64,000 nt of DNA, from assembly GCA_004762155.1 (NCBI GenBank), contig SIHP01000007.1, positions 62,001 through 126,000 on the forward strand, in the 5' to 3' direction. Position numbers and translations under genes: made by a program. The first letter of the stretch is position 1. Every line of letters starts with the position of its first letter. Under the pieces are notes generated by a model. It searched no databases and was not told the origin of the DNA. It worked only from the letters and a program-made list of their open reading frames with translations. This document shows, one piece after another, positions 9,131 to 17,411 of the stretch. Origin of the DNA: Flavobacteriaceae bacterium. GTDB lineage: Bacteria > Bacteroidota > Bacteroidia > Flavobacteriales > Flavobacteriaceae.

Positions 9131-9735
9131 AACTTTTCTCTAAACTTTTCAGCGTATTCTTTAATTACATTTTTATCGAAATATGGCTCTTCATCAACAC
9201 GACCAATTACAGAAACATTTGTCATTTTTTTTATGATATCTTCTGTTGTTTTGTGCTCTTCTCCAGAAAAAATTACCGCAATATCAAATCCTTTTTCTTG
9301 TAATAATTTTATAGTTAAAAGTGTGTGATTAATGCTTCCTAAATAATGACGAGAAACAACGATTACTTTATAATCTGGTTTTATAAGATCTAAAATTGTA
9401 TTCGTATCATTTAAAGGAACTAACAAACCTCCGGCACCTTCAATAACCAAATTGTTATTGGTTTTTGGTGCTGTTATTTTAGTAATATCAATAGTAACTC
9501 CATCTATTTCTGCAGCAGCATGCGGACTCATAGGTGTGTTTAATGCATAACTGTTATCGTGAATTACAGTTTTTGTATTTGTAATTAATCGAGCTACTTT
9601 ATGAGCATCTGCATTATCCAATTCTCCTGCTTGAACAGGTTTCCAATAATCTGCCTCCAATGCTTCTGTTACAATTGCAGAAACAACTGTTTTTCCTACT
9701 TCTGTAGAAATTCCTGTGATAAAATATTTTTTCAT
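9127..9735 (-). CDS. bioD: Dethiobiotin synthetase
   Basis: The 202-residue ATP-dependent carboxylase closes the ureido ring of dethiobiotin from DAPA and CO2. The P-loop is GISTEVGKT at residues 8-16, followed by WKPVQAGELDN and the glycine-rich VIEGAGGLLVPLN. The protein is slightly short compared with the E. coli enzyme (about 225 residues), with a reduced C-terminus. It overlaps both neighbours by four bases, with the DUF2007 gene upstream and bioA downstream. Confidence 0.96.
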   Translation of the reverse strand: MKKYFITGISTEVGKTVVSAIVTEALEADYWKPVQAGELDNADAHKVARLITNTKTVIHDNSYALNTPMSPHAAAEIDGVTIDITKITAPKTNNNLVIEGAGGLLVPLNDTNTILDLIKPDYKVIVVSRHYLGSINHTLLTIKLLQEKGFDIAVIFSGEEHKTTEDIIKKMTNVSVIGRVDEEPYFDKNVIKEYAEKFREKL

Positions 9736-10112
9736 TTAAAGATTGTTTTACAATCGTTACAAATTAATTTTCTACTTTCAAAAAAAGGAAAAAGCATAAA
9801 GAAAATACTTTTCCGTTGTGTATTTGCAACTAATATTTTTGTTGAACTACATTTTGTACAATGAATAGCTTCTCCTTTTTCACTTTTCTCGTATTCTCTT
9901 ATTTCATTATATATTCCCGAAGCTTTTTCTAGATGATTATTATGTACAAGTAATTTAACTCCTCCGATTGCTTGGCTTATTAAAGGATCTGAGTCAATAG
10001 TTTTCTCATCCATTAACATGGTGTCAATTCCTTCAGAATCTAATTTAGATTTTACAAGTTGTGCTGCTGTAGAATACTCAAAAAGAGTTAAAATTGTATA
10101 ATCATCTCGCAT
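9732..10112 (-). CDS. DUF2007 protein with C-terminal zinc ribbon
   Basis: The 126-residue soluble protein begins with a DUF2007-type domain (about 1-75): YTILTLFEYSTAAQLVKSKL, then GIDTMLMDE and GGVKLLVHNNHLEKA. The second part is a small zinc ribbon with two Cys pairs (CTKC near residue 85 and CNDC near 119). The domain is called a putative signal-transducing family, but no function is established. Its stop overlaps the bioD ATG (ATGA), so it is the first gene of a coupled DUF2007-bioD-bioA unit. That coupling suggests co-expression with biotin synthesis, not necessarily a role in it. Confidence 0.83.
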   Translation of the reverse strand: MRDDYTILTLFEYSTAAQLVKSKLDSEGIDTMLMDEKTIDSDPLISQAIGGVKLLVHNNHLEKASGIYNEIREYEKSEKGEAIHCTKCSSTKILVANTQRKSIFFMLFPFFESRKLICNDCKTIFK

Positions 10113-10191
10113 GAGAATATTTTTTGGTAAAAGTAATAAGGTTCTCTAAAAGTTTACTCTTTTCTTTTGTTGAATTCTCCCTACAAAAAAA

Positions 10192-10527
10192 TCATTTTGC
10201 GTAATTTTCAACAACTAAATTACCCCAATCTGCAATAGAATGTATTAATGGAATTAAAGTTTTACCAAATTCAGTTAAAGAATATTCTACCTTTAGAGGA
10301 GGTTTAGATGTATATACTTTCCTTTTTATAATTCCGTCTTCTTCTAGTGTTTTTAATTGTAAACTCAGCGTTCGTTCTGTTACCGAAGGCATCTTTTTTC
10401 TTAATTCGTTATAACGTAAAGTTTAATTTATTAAATAAAATAGAATAACCGTTTTCCACTTTCCTCTAATAATTCCCATAGTTAAACTTGCACAACATGG
10501 ATATTCTTTCCCTTTGAATTTATACAT
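10192..10527 (-). pseudogene. HxlR-family regulator with an in-frame stop
   Basis: From the ATG at 10527 the frame gives a typical HxlR winged helix: KEYPCCASLTMGIIRGKWKT, then LRYNELRKKMPSVTERTLSL and the wing with VEYSLTEFGKTLIP. A single TAA at 10423-10425 interrupts it between FYLIN and TLRYNELRKK, where relatives usually have Lys. A single A-to-T change from AAA would explain it. No frameshift is needed, and both halves stay in one frame to the stop at 10192. The repaired protein would be 111 residues. It is divergent from the nitroreductase gene, which it presumably once controlled. The C-terminal piece has an ATG but lacks most of the helix-turn-helix. Confidence 0.8.
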
Positions 10528-10565
10528 AATTATCTTAAAAATTAAACTATCCTTTCTGGCCGTTA

Positions 10566-10597
10566 TTGCAAAATATAAATAACTATACTTAATTTTG
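10566..10597 (+). promoter_or_regulatory. Promoter of the nitroreductase gene
   Basis: TTG (10566-10568) and TAATTTTG (10590-10597) are separated by 21 bases and match the Bacteroidota promoter pattern. The predicted start of transcription falls near 10604, inside the palindrome described next. Confidence 0.65.
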
Positions 10598-10599
10598 AT

Positions 10600-10616
10600 A
10601 CTATAAAGACTATAGT
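10600..10616. promoter_or_regulatory. Candidate HxlR operator
   Basis: A perfect inverted repeat, ACTATA-N5-TATAGT, covers the predicted start of transcription of the nitroreductase gene. Further half-site-like copies (AACTAT) lie at about 10542 and 10581. HxlR/YodB-type regulators bind similar short inverted repeats, so this is a plausible repressor site. Its use by the adjacent, now broken, regulator is inference. Confidence 0.5.
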
Positions 10617-10630
10617 TTAAAAACAACAAC

Positions 10631-11306
10631 ATGAGTACACCTAATATTTCTCAAAAATCTATTATTGAAGCATTTCAATACAGACATGCAACCAAAGAAT
10701 TTGATGGAACTAAAAAACTATCTGAAAACGACATCAATTTTATTTTACAAACGGCAAACTTATCACCAAGTTCTTTTGGTTTTGAGCCTTGGCATTTTAT
10801 TGTTGTTCAAGATAAAGAACTTCGTGAGTTATTAAAACCTGTTACTTGGGGAGCATCTTTAAAGCTAGATACCGCAAGTCATTTTATTTTAGGTTTAAGT
10901 ATGAAAGCGCCTATGACAAAATGGGATTCTGATTATATTATGTCTATGATGAAGGATGTAAAACAATTTCCAGAAGATGTTATTGAAGTGTACTCTAAAT
11001 TTTATAGAGAATTTCAAGAACGCGATTTTAATTTAGATTCAGATAAAAAGTTATTCGACTGGGCTTCAAAACAAACCTATATTGCTTTAGGAAATATGAT
11101 GACAGCAGCAGCTTTAAACGGCATTGATAGTTGTCCGATTGAAGGATTTCATGAAGAAAAAGTAAATAAATTATTAAGCGAAAAAATTTGATGTTGATAC
11201 TCAAAAATATGGTTTATCGTATATGGTTGCTTTTGGTTACAGAAAAGCAGCACCTCCACATGCAAAGTCTAGAAGAAATTTAGAGGATATTGTAACTCGG
11301 AAATAA
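10631..11306 (+). pseudogene. NAD(P)H nitroreductase with a frameshift near its end
   Basis: The frame from 10631 encodes an FMN-dependent nitroreductase of the NfsB/YfkO kind: FQYRHATKEFDGTKKLSE at the start, NLSPSSFGFEPWHFIVVQD, and GIDSCPIEGF near the end. It stops early at 11189-11191. Removing one A from the run of six at 11181-11186 restores the expected C-terminus (KFDVDTQKYGLSYMVAFGYR, ending at the TAA at 11304-11306) and a full length of about 224 residues. The missing part includes the conserved AFGYR segment, so the truncated product is probably impaired. It may be a true frameshift or a homopolymer sequencing error. Confidence 0.8.
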
Positions 11307-11318
11307 TATATAAGCTTT

Positions 11319-11350
11319 AAAAAACAGTTAATTATAATTAGCTGTTTTTT
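11319..11350. terminator. Bidirectional terminator between nitroreductase and bioF
   Basis: AAAAAACAG pairs with CTGTTTTTT around an AT-rich inner stem (TTAATTATAATTA), with A and T runs on the two sides. It lies between two convergent genes and can serve both. Confidence 0.85.
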
Positions 11351-11356
11351 AAAAAC

Positions 11357-12496
11357 TTACACAATTAAAGGAGCTAAATTACTTAAGACACTTGTTATCT
11401 CTTTTGGTGTATTATAACTATGCAAACAAAAACGCAAACGCTCTTTTCCTTCGGAAACAGTTGGCGATAATATTGCTTTTACATCAAAACCTTTTTTTTG
11501 TAAATTTTTGGCTATATTTTTCGTTTTTTCATTTCCAGAAATAACACAACAATGTATAGCAGAATCACTACATATAAAATGCTTTTCCAACCCTAAACGC
11601 TTTATTTCAGTTTTAAAATGTTTAATGTTTTGATGCAGTTTTTTTAATACTGGAACTTTTAAATCTTTGTAGCTTGTTTTTATGGTAGCTAAAGAATGAG
11701 GAGATAAACCTGTAGTGTAGATAAAACTTCTTGCAAAATTAATTAAATATTGAATTAATTTTGTGTTTCCTAAGATAATGGCTCCATGGCAACCTAATGC
11801 TTTTCCAAAAGTTACAATGCGAGCAAAAACCATTTCTTCTAAATTTAATTCTTGAATCTTTCCAGATCCATTTTTTCCAAAAACTCCCAAAGCATGTGCT
11901 TCATCAACAATTAAATAAGCATTATGTTTGGTACACATGAATGCCAATTTTTTTAAATCAGGAGTATCACCATCCATAGAAAATACACTTTCTGTAACTA
12001 CATATATATTTTGTTTGTTATTTTTTGGATAACGACTAATTTGTTGTTCTAGTTCATCAATATTATTATGTGGAAATTTATATGCTTTTGCATTAGACAT
12101 TTGAATTCCATCTCTTATGGATGCATGGATAAATTCGTCATATAAAATTATGTCACCACGTTGAGGAACAGATGAAAAAAATCCAATATTAGCATCGTAA
12201 CCAGAATTGAAAATCAAGGAAGAATCTGCATTATGAAATTTAGCTAAATAAGTTTCTACTTTTTTAAATAGAGAATGATTTCCTGAAATTAAACGAGAAC
12301 CTGTAGCTCCATTAATTTTAAGATCATTGACCATTAAAAACTGATGTGTTTTCTCAAAAATAGTTGTTGATTTTGCAAAACCTAAATAATCATTAGATGA
12401 AAAATCTACTAGATTAGTAGTTCGTCCTAATTTACGCAAAGCTTTATCTGCTATTCGTTTATTAAGCTTTAATTGAAGTTTTTCTGGAAAATTCAT
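11357..12496 (-). CDS. bioF: 8-amino-7-oxononanoate synthase
   Basis: The 379-residue PLP enzyme condenses a pimeloyl thioester with L-alanine to give KAPA, the first ring-forming step. The PLP lysine is Lys232 in TFGKALGCHGA and the cofactor aspartate is Asp198 in IVDEAHALGVFG. SSNDYLGF and GATGSRLISG are family motifs. I chose the ATG at 12496 (MNFPEKLQLKLNKR) over an upstream in-frame Met at 12544, because the extra 16 residues (MLSFPPTNDIFFYFCN) look like translated leader and do not fit the family. It is separated from the DUF2007-bioD-bioA unit by the decayed regulator/nitroreductase pair. Confidence 0.96.
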   Translation of the reverse strand: MNFPEKLQLKLNKRIADKALRKLGRTTNLVDFSSNDYLGFAKSTTIFEKTHQFLMVNDLKINGATGSRLISGNHSLFKKVETYLAKFHNADSSLIFNSGYDANIGFFSSVPQRGDIILYDEFIHASIRDGIQMSNAKAYKFPHNNIDELEQQISRYPKNNKQNIYVVTESVFSMDGDTPDLKKLAFMCTKHNAYLIVDEAHALGVFGKNGSGKIQELNLEEMVFARIVTFGKALGCHGAIILGNTKLIQYLINFARSFIYTTGLSPHSLATIKTSYKDLKVPVLKKLHQNIKHFKTEIKRLGLEKHFICSDSAIHCCVISGNEKTKNIAKNLQKKGFDVKAILSPTVSEGKERLRFCLHSYNTPKEITSVLSNLAPLIV

Positions 12497-12631
12497 ATTA
12501 CAAAAATAAAAAAAGATGTCATTTGTAGGGGGAAAAGATAACAATGTTTTGAGAATCAGTACAATCTACATATATGTTAATGTTATCTTAATTTTTTTTT
12601 GTTTATTTGTAGTCCCTAAAAAATAATCGCT

Positions 12632-15600
12632 ATGAAAAAAAGAATTAGTACACTTGTTTGTGTTCTTTATTTATGTGCTTTTCAATTAAATGCAGCATCA
12701 GTAATTAAAGAGAGAGATTCAATTAAGAATACTGCTAATCATACTTCAAAAGTAATAAAAACTAAGTCTTTTAAAGAGTTAGATGCAATTTTAAGATCTA
12801 AATCATTGCACTATACTCCATCAGTAGGTGAGTTTGACCAAGCTTATATTGAACGAAATTTTCCTTTAGATAGTGTAACAAATTCAGATTTAACTGAAGC
12901 TGCAAACGTAATGAATCTTTTAGAAGAGTCACAAAACTTTGTTGATTTACTATCTCCAGATGAAATGATAACATTTCCTGTTGGAATAAAAAAGGTAATA
13001 GGTAATATTACTTATGTTTTAGGTATTTCATCAGCAAAAATAACACCTCAGTATTCAGAAGTAACAGCTTTTGTTAAGATTATTATTCCGCAAGAAGATG
13101 CTCAAGGAAACCAAAAGCAATTGTTTTTTGGTGCAAATAACATTAAACTTTCTCATACAGGAGGAATTTATGGTGATGCTAATTTAGTTTTATTAGGAGA
13201 TGTGCCAATTCCAATTAGTAATGGTGGTTCTATGGTTATTCTAAAAGGTGGTTTTGATATGAAAACTGGAGACATAGAAAATTTAACATATGTTACGGTA
13301 AATTGCAGTGGTTTTAAAGAATTGGGTATCGCAGCAGATGTGGAGTTTTCTAGAAGTTTAATAGAGCCAGTTGATGCAAATTATAAGGTGAAACCTAAGA
13401 TTGAACCAGTAGAGAAAAGTCCAAAAGTAACGGGTTCTTTTAAGACTATTGTTGGTGATTGGAATGATGTTTTGGTAGAAATTAATCTGCCTCCTTTTCA
13501 ACTAACAAAAGAAGGAAGCACAGATGGATCTGGTAAAGCGGGTTTAATATTTGAATTAAATACAGCGGTATTTGATTTTAGTGATATTAGGAATTCAGAA
13601 AATGTTGTTTTTCCAGATAATTATCAACAGTATTTAATTCCTGGACATAAAGAATTATGGAGAGGAGTATATGTAAAGACATTAAGCATTGTTTTGCCAA
13701 AACAATTTCAAATGTGCCAAAGCGAAGAGCGGATAGCGTTTCAAGCTTCCAACTTATTAATAGACGGAATGGGAGTTTCTGGTGAATTCTCTGTGGATAA
13801 TATTTTGCCTTTAAAAAAAGGTTCAGCATCCAAATGGCAATTTTCTGTAGATCATATTGAGGCAAATTTGGTAGCAAATAATCTTACTAAAGCTGCTTTT
13901 GATGGTAGAATAGTCTTACCAATCACAAAAAAATTAACTCCAGAAGAACTTGAAAAAGATGCTAATGCTTTAAATAAAAAGTCTTTGTTATATAATGCTC
14001 TTATAGACCCTATAAAAGATGAATATATTTTAACAGTAACATCAAAAGATACATTGTCTTTTGATGTGTTTAAAGCAAAGGCAACACTTGCTCCAAATTC
14101 GTATGTAGAGCTAAAAGTTTCAGACAGTAAATTCAGGCCTAAGGCGGTATTGCATGGGAATATAGCTATAAAAGGAAGTAATAGTACATCCAATCCAGAT
14201 AAAGGAACTGTAGATTTTAAAGGGGTAACATTTCAAAATTTACAATTGCAGACAGAATCTCCTTATTTTAAGGTTGATTATATGGGCTATAATGGAGAGG
14301 TGAAATTAGGTAATTTCCCTGTAACTATTTCTAATATAGAAGTTAAAGCTTCTGATACTGAGGCGTCACTTAAATTTGGATTGGATGTAAATATGATGTC
14401 CGATGGTTTTGCTGGAGGTACTGATCTTACTATTGTGGGTAAATTTGGAGAAGAAGAAGGTCTTCAAAATTGGAAATATGATCATTTAAAAATAAGTAGA
14501 ATTTCTCTTGAAGCAGATTTAGGATCTATTCAGATAAAAGGATTGGTAGATATAAAAGATGATGATCCAGTTTATGGGGATGGTTTTTATGGAGAACTAG
14601 AAGCTACTTTTAATAGTATTAATGTTAAAGCTACTGCCTGGTTTGGTAAAACCGATTTCAGGTATTGGTATGTAGATGCGTATGCAGATTTATCAGGTAT
14701 GGCGCAACCCCCAACAATAGGTGTTGTAGAAGTTAATGGCTTTGGAGGAGGCGCGTATTATAGAATGTCAAAAAAGGTAAACCCACCAATGCAAATATAT
14801 AATGGAAAACCGCTCAGTACGCCAGGAGCTCCCTCAGGAGTTGATTATATTCCAGATGGAGATGCAGGTTTAGGTTTTAGGGCGATGATTGGTTTTGCAT
14901 TAGGTAATGAAAAAGCATTTAATGGAAAAGTAGGTTTTGAAATGGCATTTAATAACCATGGAGGATTAAATAGAGTTTTATTTTTTGGAGAAGCGCATAT
15001 TATAAAAGCATTAGATTTTAAATTTGGAGATAAGTTTAAAAATAAATTAGCGAAATTAGAAGAGAACATAAATGACCTTGAAGATAATTTGGTCATGGAA
15101 AGTCTTAAAGAAGCGAATTTGGTGGAATATAGTAAAACTGCTTTTCCGCAAGACGGGCTTACATTTGACGCAGGGATAGATGCAAATTTTTCTATGGAGA
15201 TGGATTTTCAAAATAAAGTTTTTCATAGTGAAATGGAAATTTTTGTAAATACTCCAGGAGGATTTTTTGGAGGAATTGGTCCAAATGGTAGAGCTGGGTG
15301 GGCTGTTTTTCATACAGGTCCAGATGGATGGTATATTCATGCAGGAACACCAACAGATAGAATTGGGTTAAAATTGGGTATAGGAAGTTTTGCTTTAGAA
15401 GCAAGTACGTACTTAATGATAGGTGATAAAATACCAGGTAGTCCACCGCCACCAGCAATTGTTGCGGAAATATTAGGAATTCAAGATTTAAGCACGTTAG
15501 ATTATATGCGTGACTTAAATGCTTTGGGAGATGGAAGAGGTTTTGCTTTTGGTATGGATTTAAGTTTGGATACTGGAAATATGAATTTTTTAATTTTCTA

Positions 15601-17398
15601 TGCACGTTTCCAAGCAGGTATTGGTTTTGATATTATGGTAAAAGATTATGGGGAAACAGCATGTAAAGGTAGTGGACAAATTGGTGTTGATGGTTGGTAC
15701 GCCAATGGACAAGCGTATGCATATTTACAAGGAGAATTAGGTATTAATTTAAATTTATTTTTGATTAAAAAGAAAATACCCATAATAAAAGCAGGTGCAG
15801 CAGTTTTATTACAAGCTAAGCTACCAAATCCGGGTTGGTTTAGAGGTTATGTTGGTGGACACTATAATTTACTAGGTGGTATGATAAAAGGACGTTTTAG
15901 ATTCAAATTAGAGTTAGGAGATGAATGTGAAATAGTAGGAGGAGCACCTCTAGGTGGGTTAAAAATAATAGCAGATATAACTCCAAGTGATGAAGCTACT
16001 GATGTAGATGTGTTTGCAATACCTCAGGTTGCTTTTAACATGAAAATAAACAAACCTTTTCAGTTTGAAGATGATGAAGGCGTTAAAACATACCGTATTC
16101 TATTAGATGAATTTAGTGTTAAAAACGATGGGATTAATATTGATGGAGATATAGAATGGAATGAGAATAACGATGTTTTAAGTTTCGTTTCAACAGAGGT
16201 TTACGCTCCAAATAAGCTTATCAAATTATTAGCAACGGTAAGTTTTCAAGAAAAGAAAAATGGTACTTGGGTTAATTTAACACACGAAGGTAAAAAGGCT
16301 GTTGAAACAGAGGAGATAACCTTTACTACTGGAGAAGCACCAGATTATATTCCTTTAACCAATATAAAATATTGTTATCCAGTTGTAGATCAAGTGAATT
16401 ATTACAATGATGAATCTGAAATAGGATACATAAAGTTAGACAGAGGTCAGGCTTATTTATTTAGTCCAGAAACCGATTGGATGCAAAGAGTAAGATTTGA
16501 AAACGAAACGAACATTCGAGTTGGTAAAGAAGTTTCTTATAATAAAGTAGATAAATTATTGAGCTTTGCAATACCTAAACTAGAAAATCAACAAGATTAT
16601 AAATTTACTATGGTAAGTTTTCCACCAGATCAAGAGGAAGCTCAAGACAATCAAGAAGCAAACTATGTATCTATAGATACAGGACAAGAAGGCAATACTA
16701 TTGAAGTATTAAATCAGCAAGCGGAATCAGTCGTGAAAGATGGTGTTGAGACTGAAATAATAACATATAATGTGAGCACGAGTTCCTTTAATACTTTTAA
16801 AGAAAAAATGGAAGCAAGAATATCTACCCAATACTATAGGTTTCCAATTTCTACAAGTGTACATTATTTAGTGGTAGATACAGAACAATCAGAACCATTT
16901 GATTTGTTAGAGTTAGTAGGGGCAAAACTAACAGAATACAAACCAATGGTTACTGCGGAGGCTTTATTAACTGATGATTATTATAATAATGAAATTAAAA
17001 ACTTGATATATAGTAGTTTAGGAAGTGAATTTAGGTTAAGTCGAAATACGTCTATTTTAGGTATTCCTCCTAAAAAAGCATTAACTATTTTTAATTGGTA
17101 TCAAACAAATTTAGAAAATGAAATAGATGATTTTTTTCTAAAAACAAGATTACCTTTTAGATATAATTTACCAAAGTACTATGCAATAGATTTTTATGAT
17201 TTAAGAACAAAAATTGTTAACAAGTACATTGATGATCCTGTTTTATATCAAGAAGGATTAAATCGTTACGGAAATATATTAAACACTTCATTCCCAGGTA
17301 TAAAACCAGGAGAAAATTATGAGGTTAAAATGCAGTATAACTTACCGGGAGAAAAAGTAGGAACCTTTATAAATTACAAATATGTATGTCCAAATTAA
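12632..17398 (+). CDS. Giant exported protein of unknown function, first gene of the array
   Basis: The 1588-residue protein has a signal peptide (MKKRISTLVCVLYLCAFQLNA). I do not recognise the family as a whole. The first thousand residues look beta-rich, with many Gly-Asp turns and glycine-rich stretches such as GGFFGGIGPNGRAGW and NGFGGGAYYRMSKK. A central piece (about 880-1080) alternates short amphipathic strands as in a membrane barrel or stacked beta sheet. An Ig-like segment of SbsA type (about 1115-1250, ADITPSDEATDVDVF) follows, and then an alpha/beta tail. There is no T9SS sorting domain and no lipobox, so it is periplasmic, part of the outer membrane, or exported by another signal. 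It is followed after 13 bases by the fibronectin III gene and is probably co-transcribed with it. Confidence 0.8.
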   Translation: MKKRISTLVCVLYLCAFQLNAASVIKERDSIKNTANHTSKVIKTKSFKELDAILRSKSLHYTPSVGEFDQAYIERNFPLDSVTNSDLTEAANVMNLLEESQNFVDLLSPDEMITFPVGIKKVIGNITYVLGISSAKITPQYSEVTAFVKIIIPQEDAQGNQKQLFFGANNIKLSHTGGIYGDANLVLLGDVPIPISNGGSMVILKGGFDMKTGDIENLTYVTVNCSGFKELGIAADVEFSRSLIEPVDANYKVKPKIEPVEKSPKVTGSFKTIVGDWNDVLVEINLPPFQLTKEGSTDGSGKAGLIFELNTAVFDFSDIRNSENVVFPDNYQQYLIPGHKELWRGVYVKTLSIVLPKQFQMCQSEERIAFQASNLLIDGMGVSGEFSVDNILPLKKGSASKWQFSVDHIEANLVANNLTKAAFDGRIVLPITKKLTPEELEKDANALNKKSLLYNALIDPIKDEYILTVTSKDTLSFDVFKAKATLAPNSYVELKVSDSKFRPKAVLHGNIAIKGSNSTSNPDKGTVDFKGVTFQNLQLQTESPYFKVDYMGYNGEVKLGNFPVTISNIEVKASDTEASLKFGLDVNMMSDGFAGGTDLTIVGKFGEEEGLQNWKYDHLKISRISLEADLGSIQIKGLVDIKDDDPVYGDGFYGELEATFNSINVKATAWFGKTDFRYWYVDAYADLSGMAQPPTIGVVEVNGFGGGAYYRMSKKVNPPMQIYNGKPLSTPGAPSGVDYIPDGDAGLGFRAMIGFALGNEKAFNGKVGFEMAFNNHGGLNRVLFFGEAHIIKALDFKFGDKFKNKLAKLEENINDLEDNLVMESLKEANLVEYSKTAFPQDGLTFDAGIDANFSMEMDFQNKVFHSEMEIFVNTPGGFFGGIGPNGRAGWAVFHTGPDGWYIHAGTPTDRIGLKLGIGSFALEASTYLMIGDKIPGSPPPPAIVAEILGIQDLSTLDYMRDLNALGDGRGFAFGMDLSLDTGNMNFLIFYARFQAGIGFDIMVKDYGETACKGSGQIGVDGWYANGQAYAYLQGELGINLNLFLIKKKIPIIKAGAAVLLQAKLPNPGWFRGYVGGHYNLLGGMIKGRFRFKLELGDECEIVGGAPLGGLKIIADITPSDEATDVDVFAIPQVAFNMKINKPFQFEDDEGVKTYRILLDEFSVKNDGINIDGDIEWNENNDVLSFVSTEVYAPNKLIKLLATVSFQEKKNGTWVNLTHEGKKAVETEEITFTTGEAPDYIPLTNIKYCYPVVDQVNYYNDESEIGYIKLDRGQAYLFSPETDWMQRVRFENETNIRVGKEVSYNKVDKLLSFAIPKLENQQDYKFTMVSFPPDQEEAQDNQEANYVSIDTGQEGNTIEVLNQQAESVVKDGVETEIITYNVSTSSFNTFKEKMEARISTQYYRFPISTSVHYLVVDTEQSEPFDLLELVGAKLTEYKPMVTAEALLTDDYYNNEIKNLIYSSLGSEFRLSRNTSILGIPPKKALTIFNWYQTNLENEIDDFFLKTRLPFRYNLPKYYAIDFYDLRTKIVNKYIDDPVLYQEGLNRYGNILNTSFPGIKPGENYEVKMQYNLPGEKVGTFINYKYVCPN

Positions 17399-17411
17399 GA
17401 AGTATTAAATC

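Noticed and set aside
12501..12508. -7 element for bioF (TATTTTTG on the minus strand)
   Set aside because: It lies five bases before the start codon and has no TTG at the right distance.
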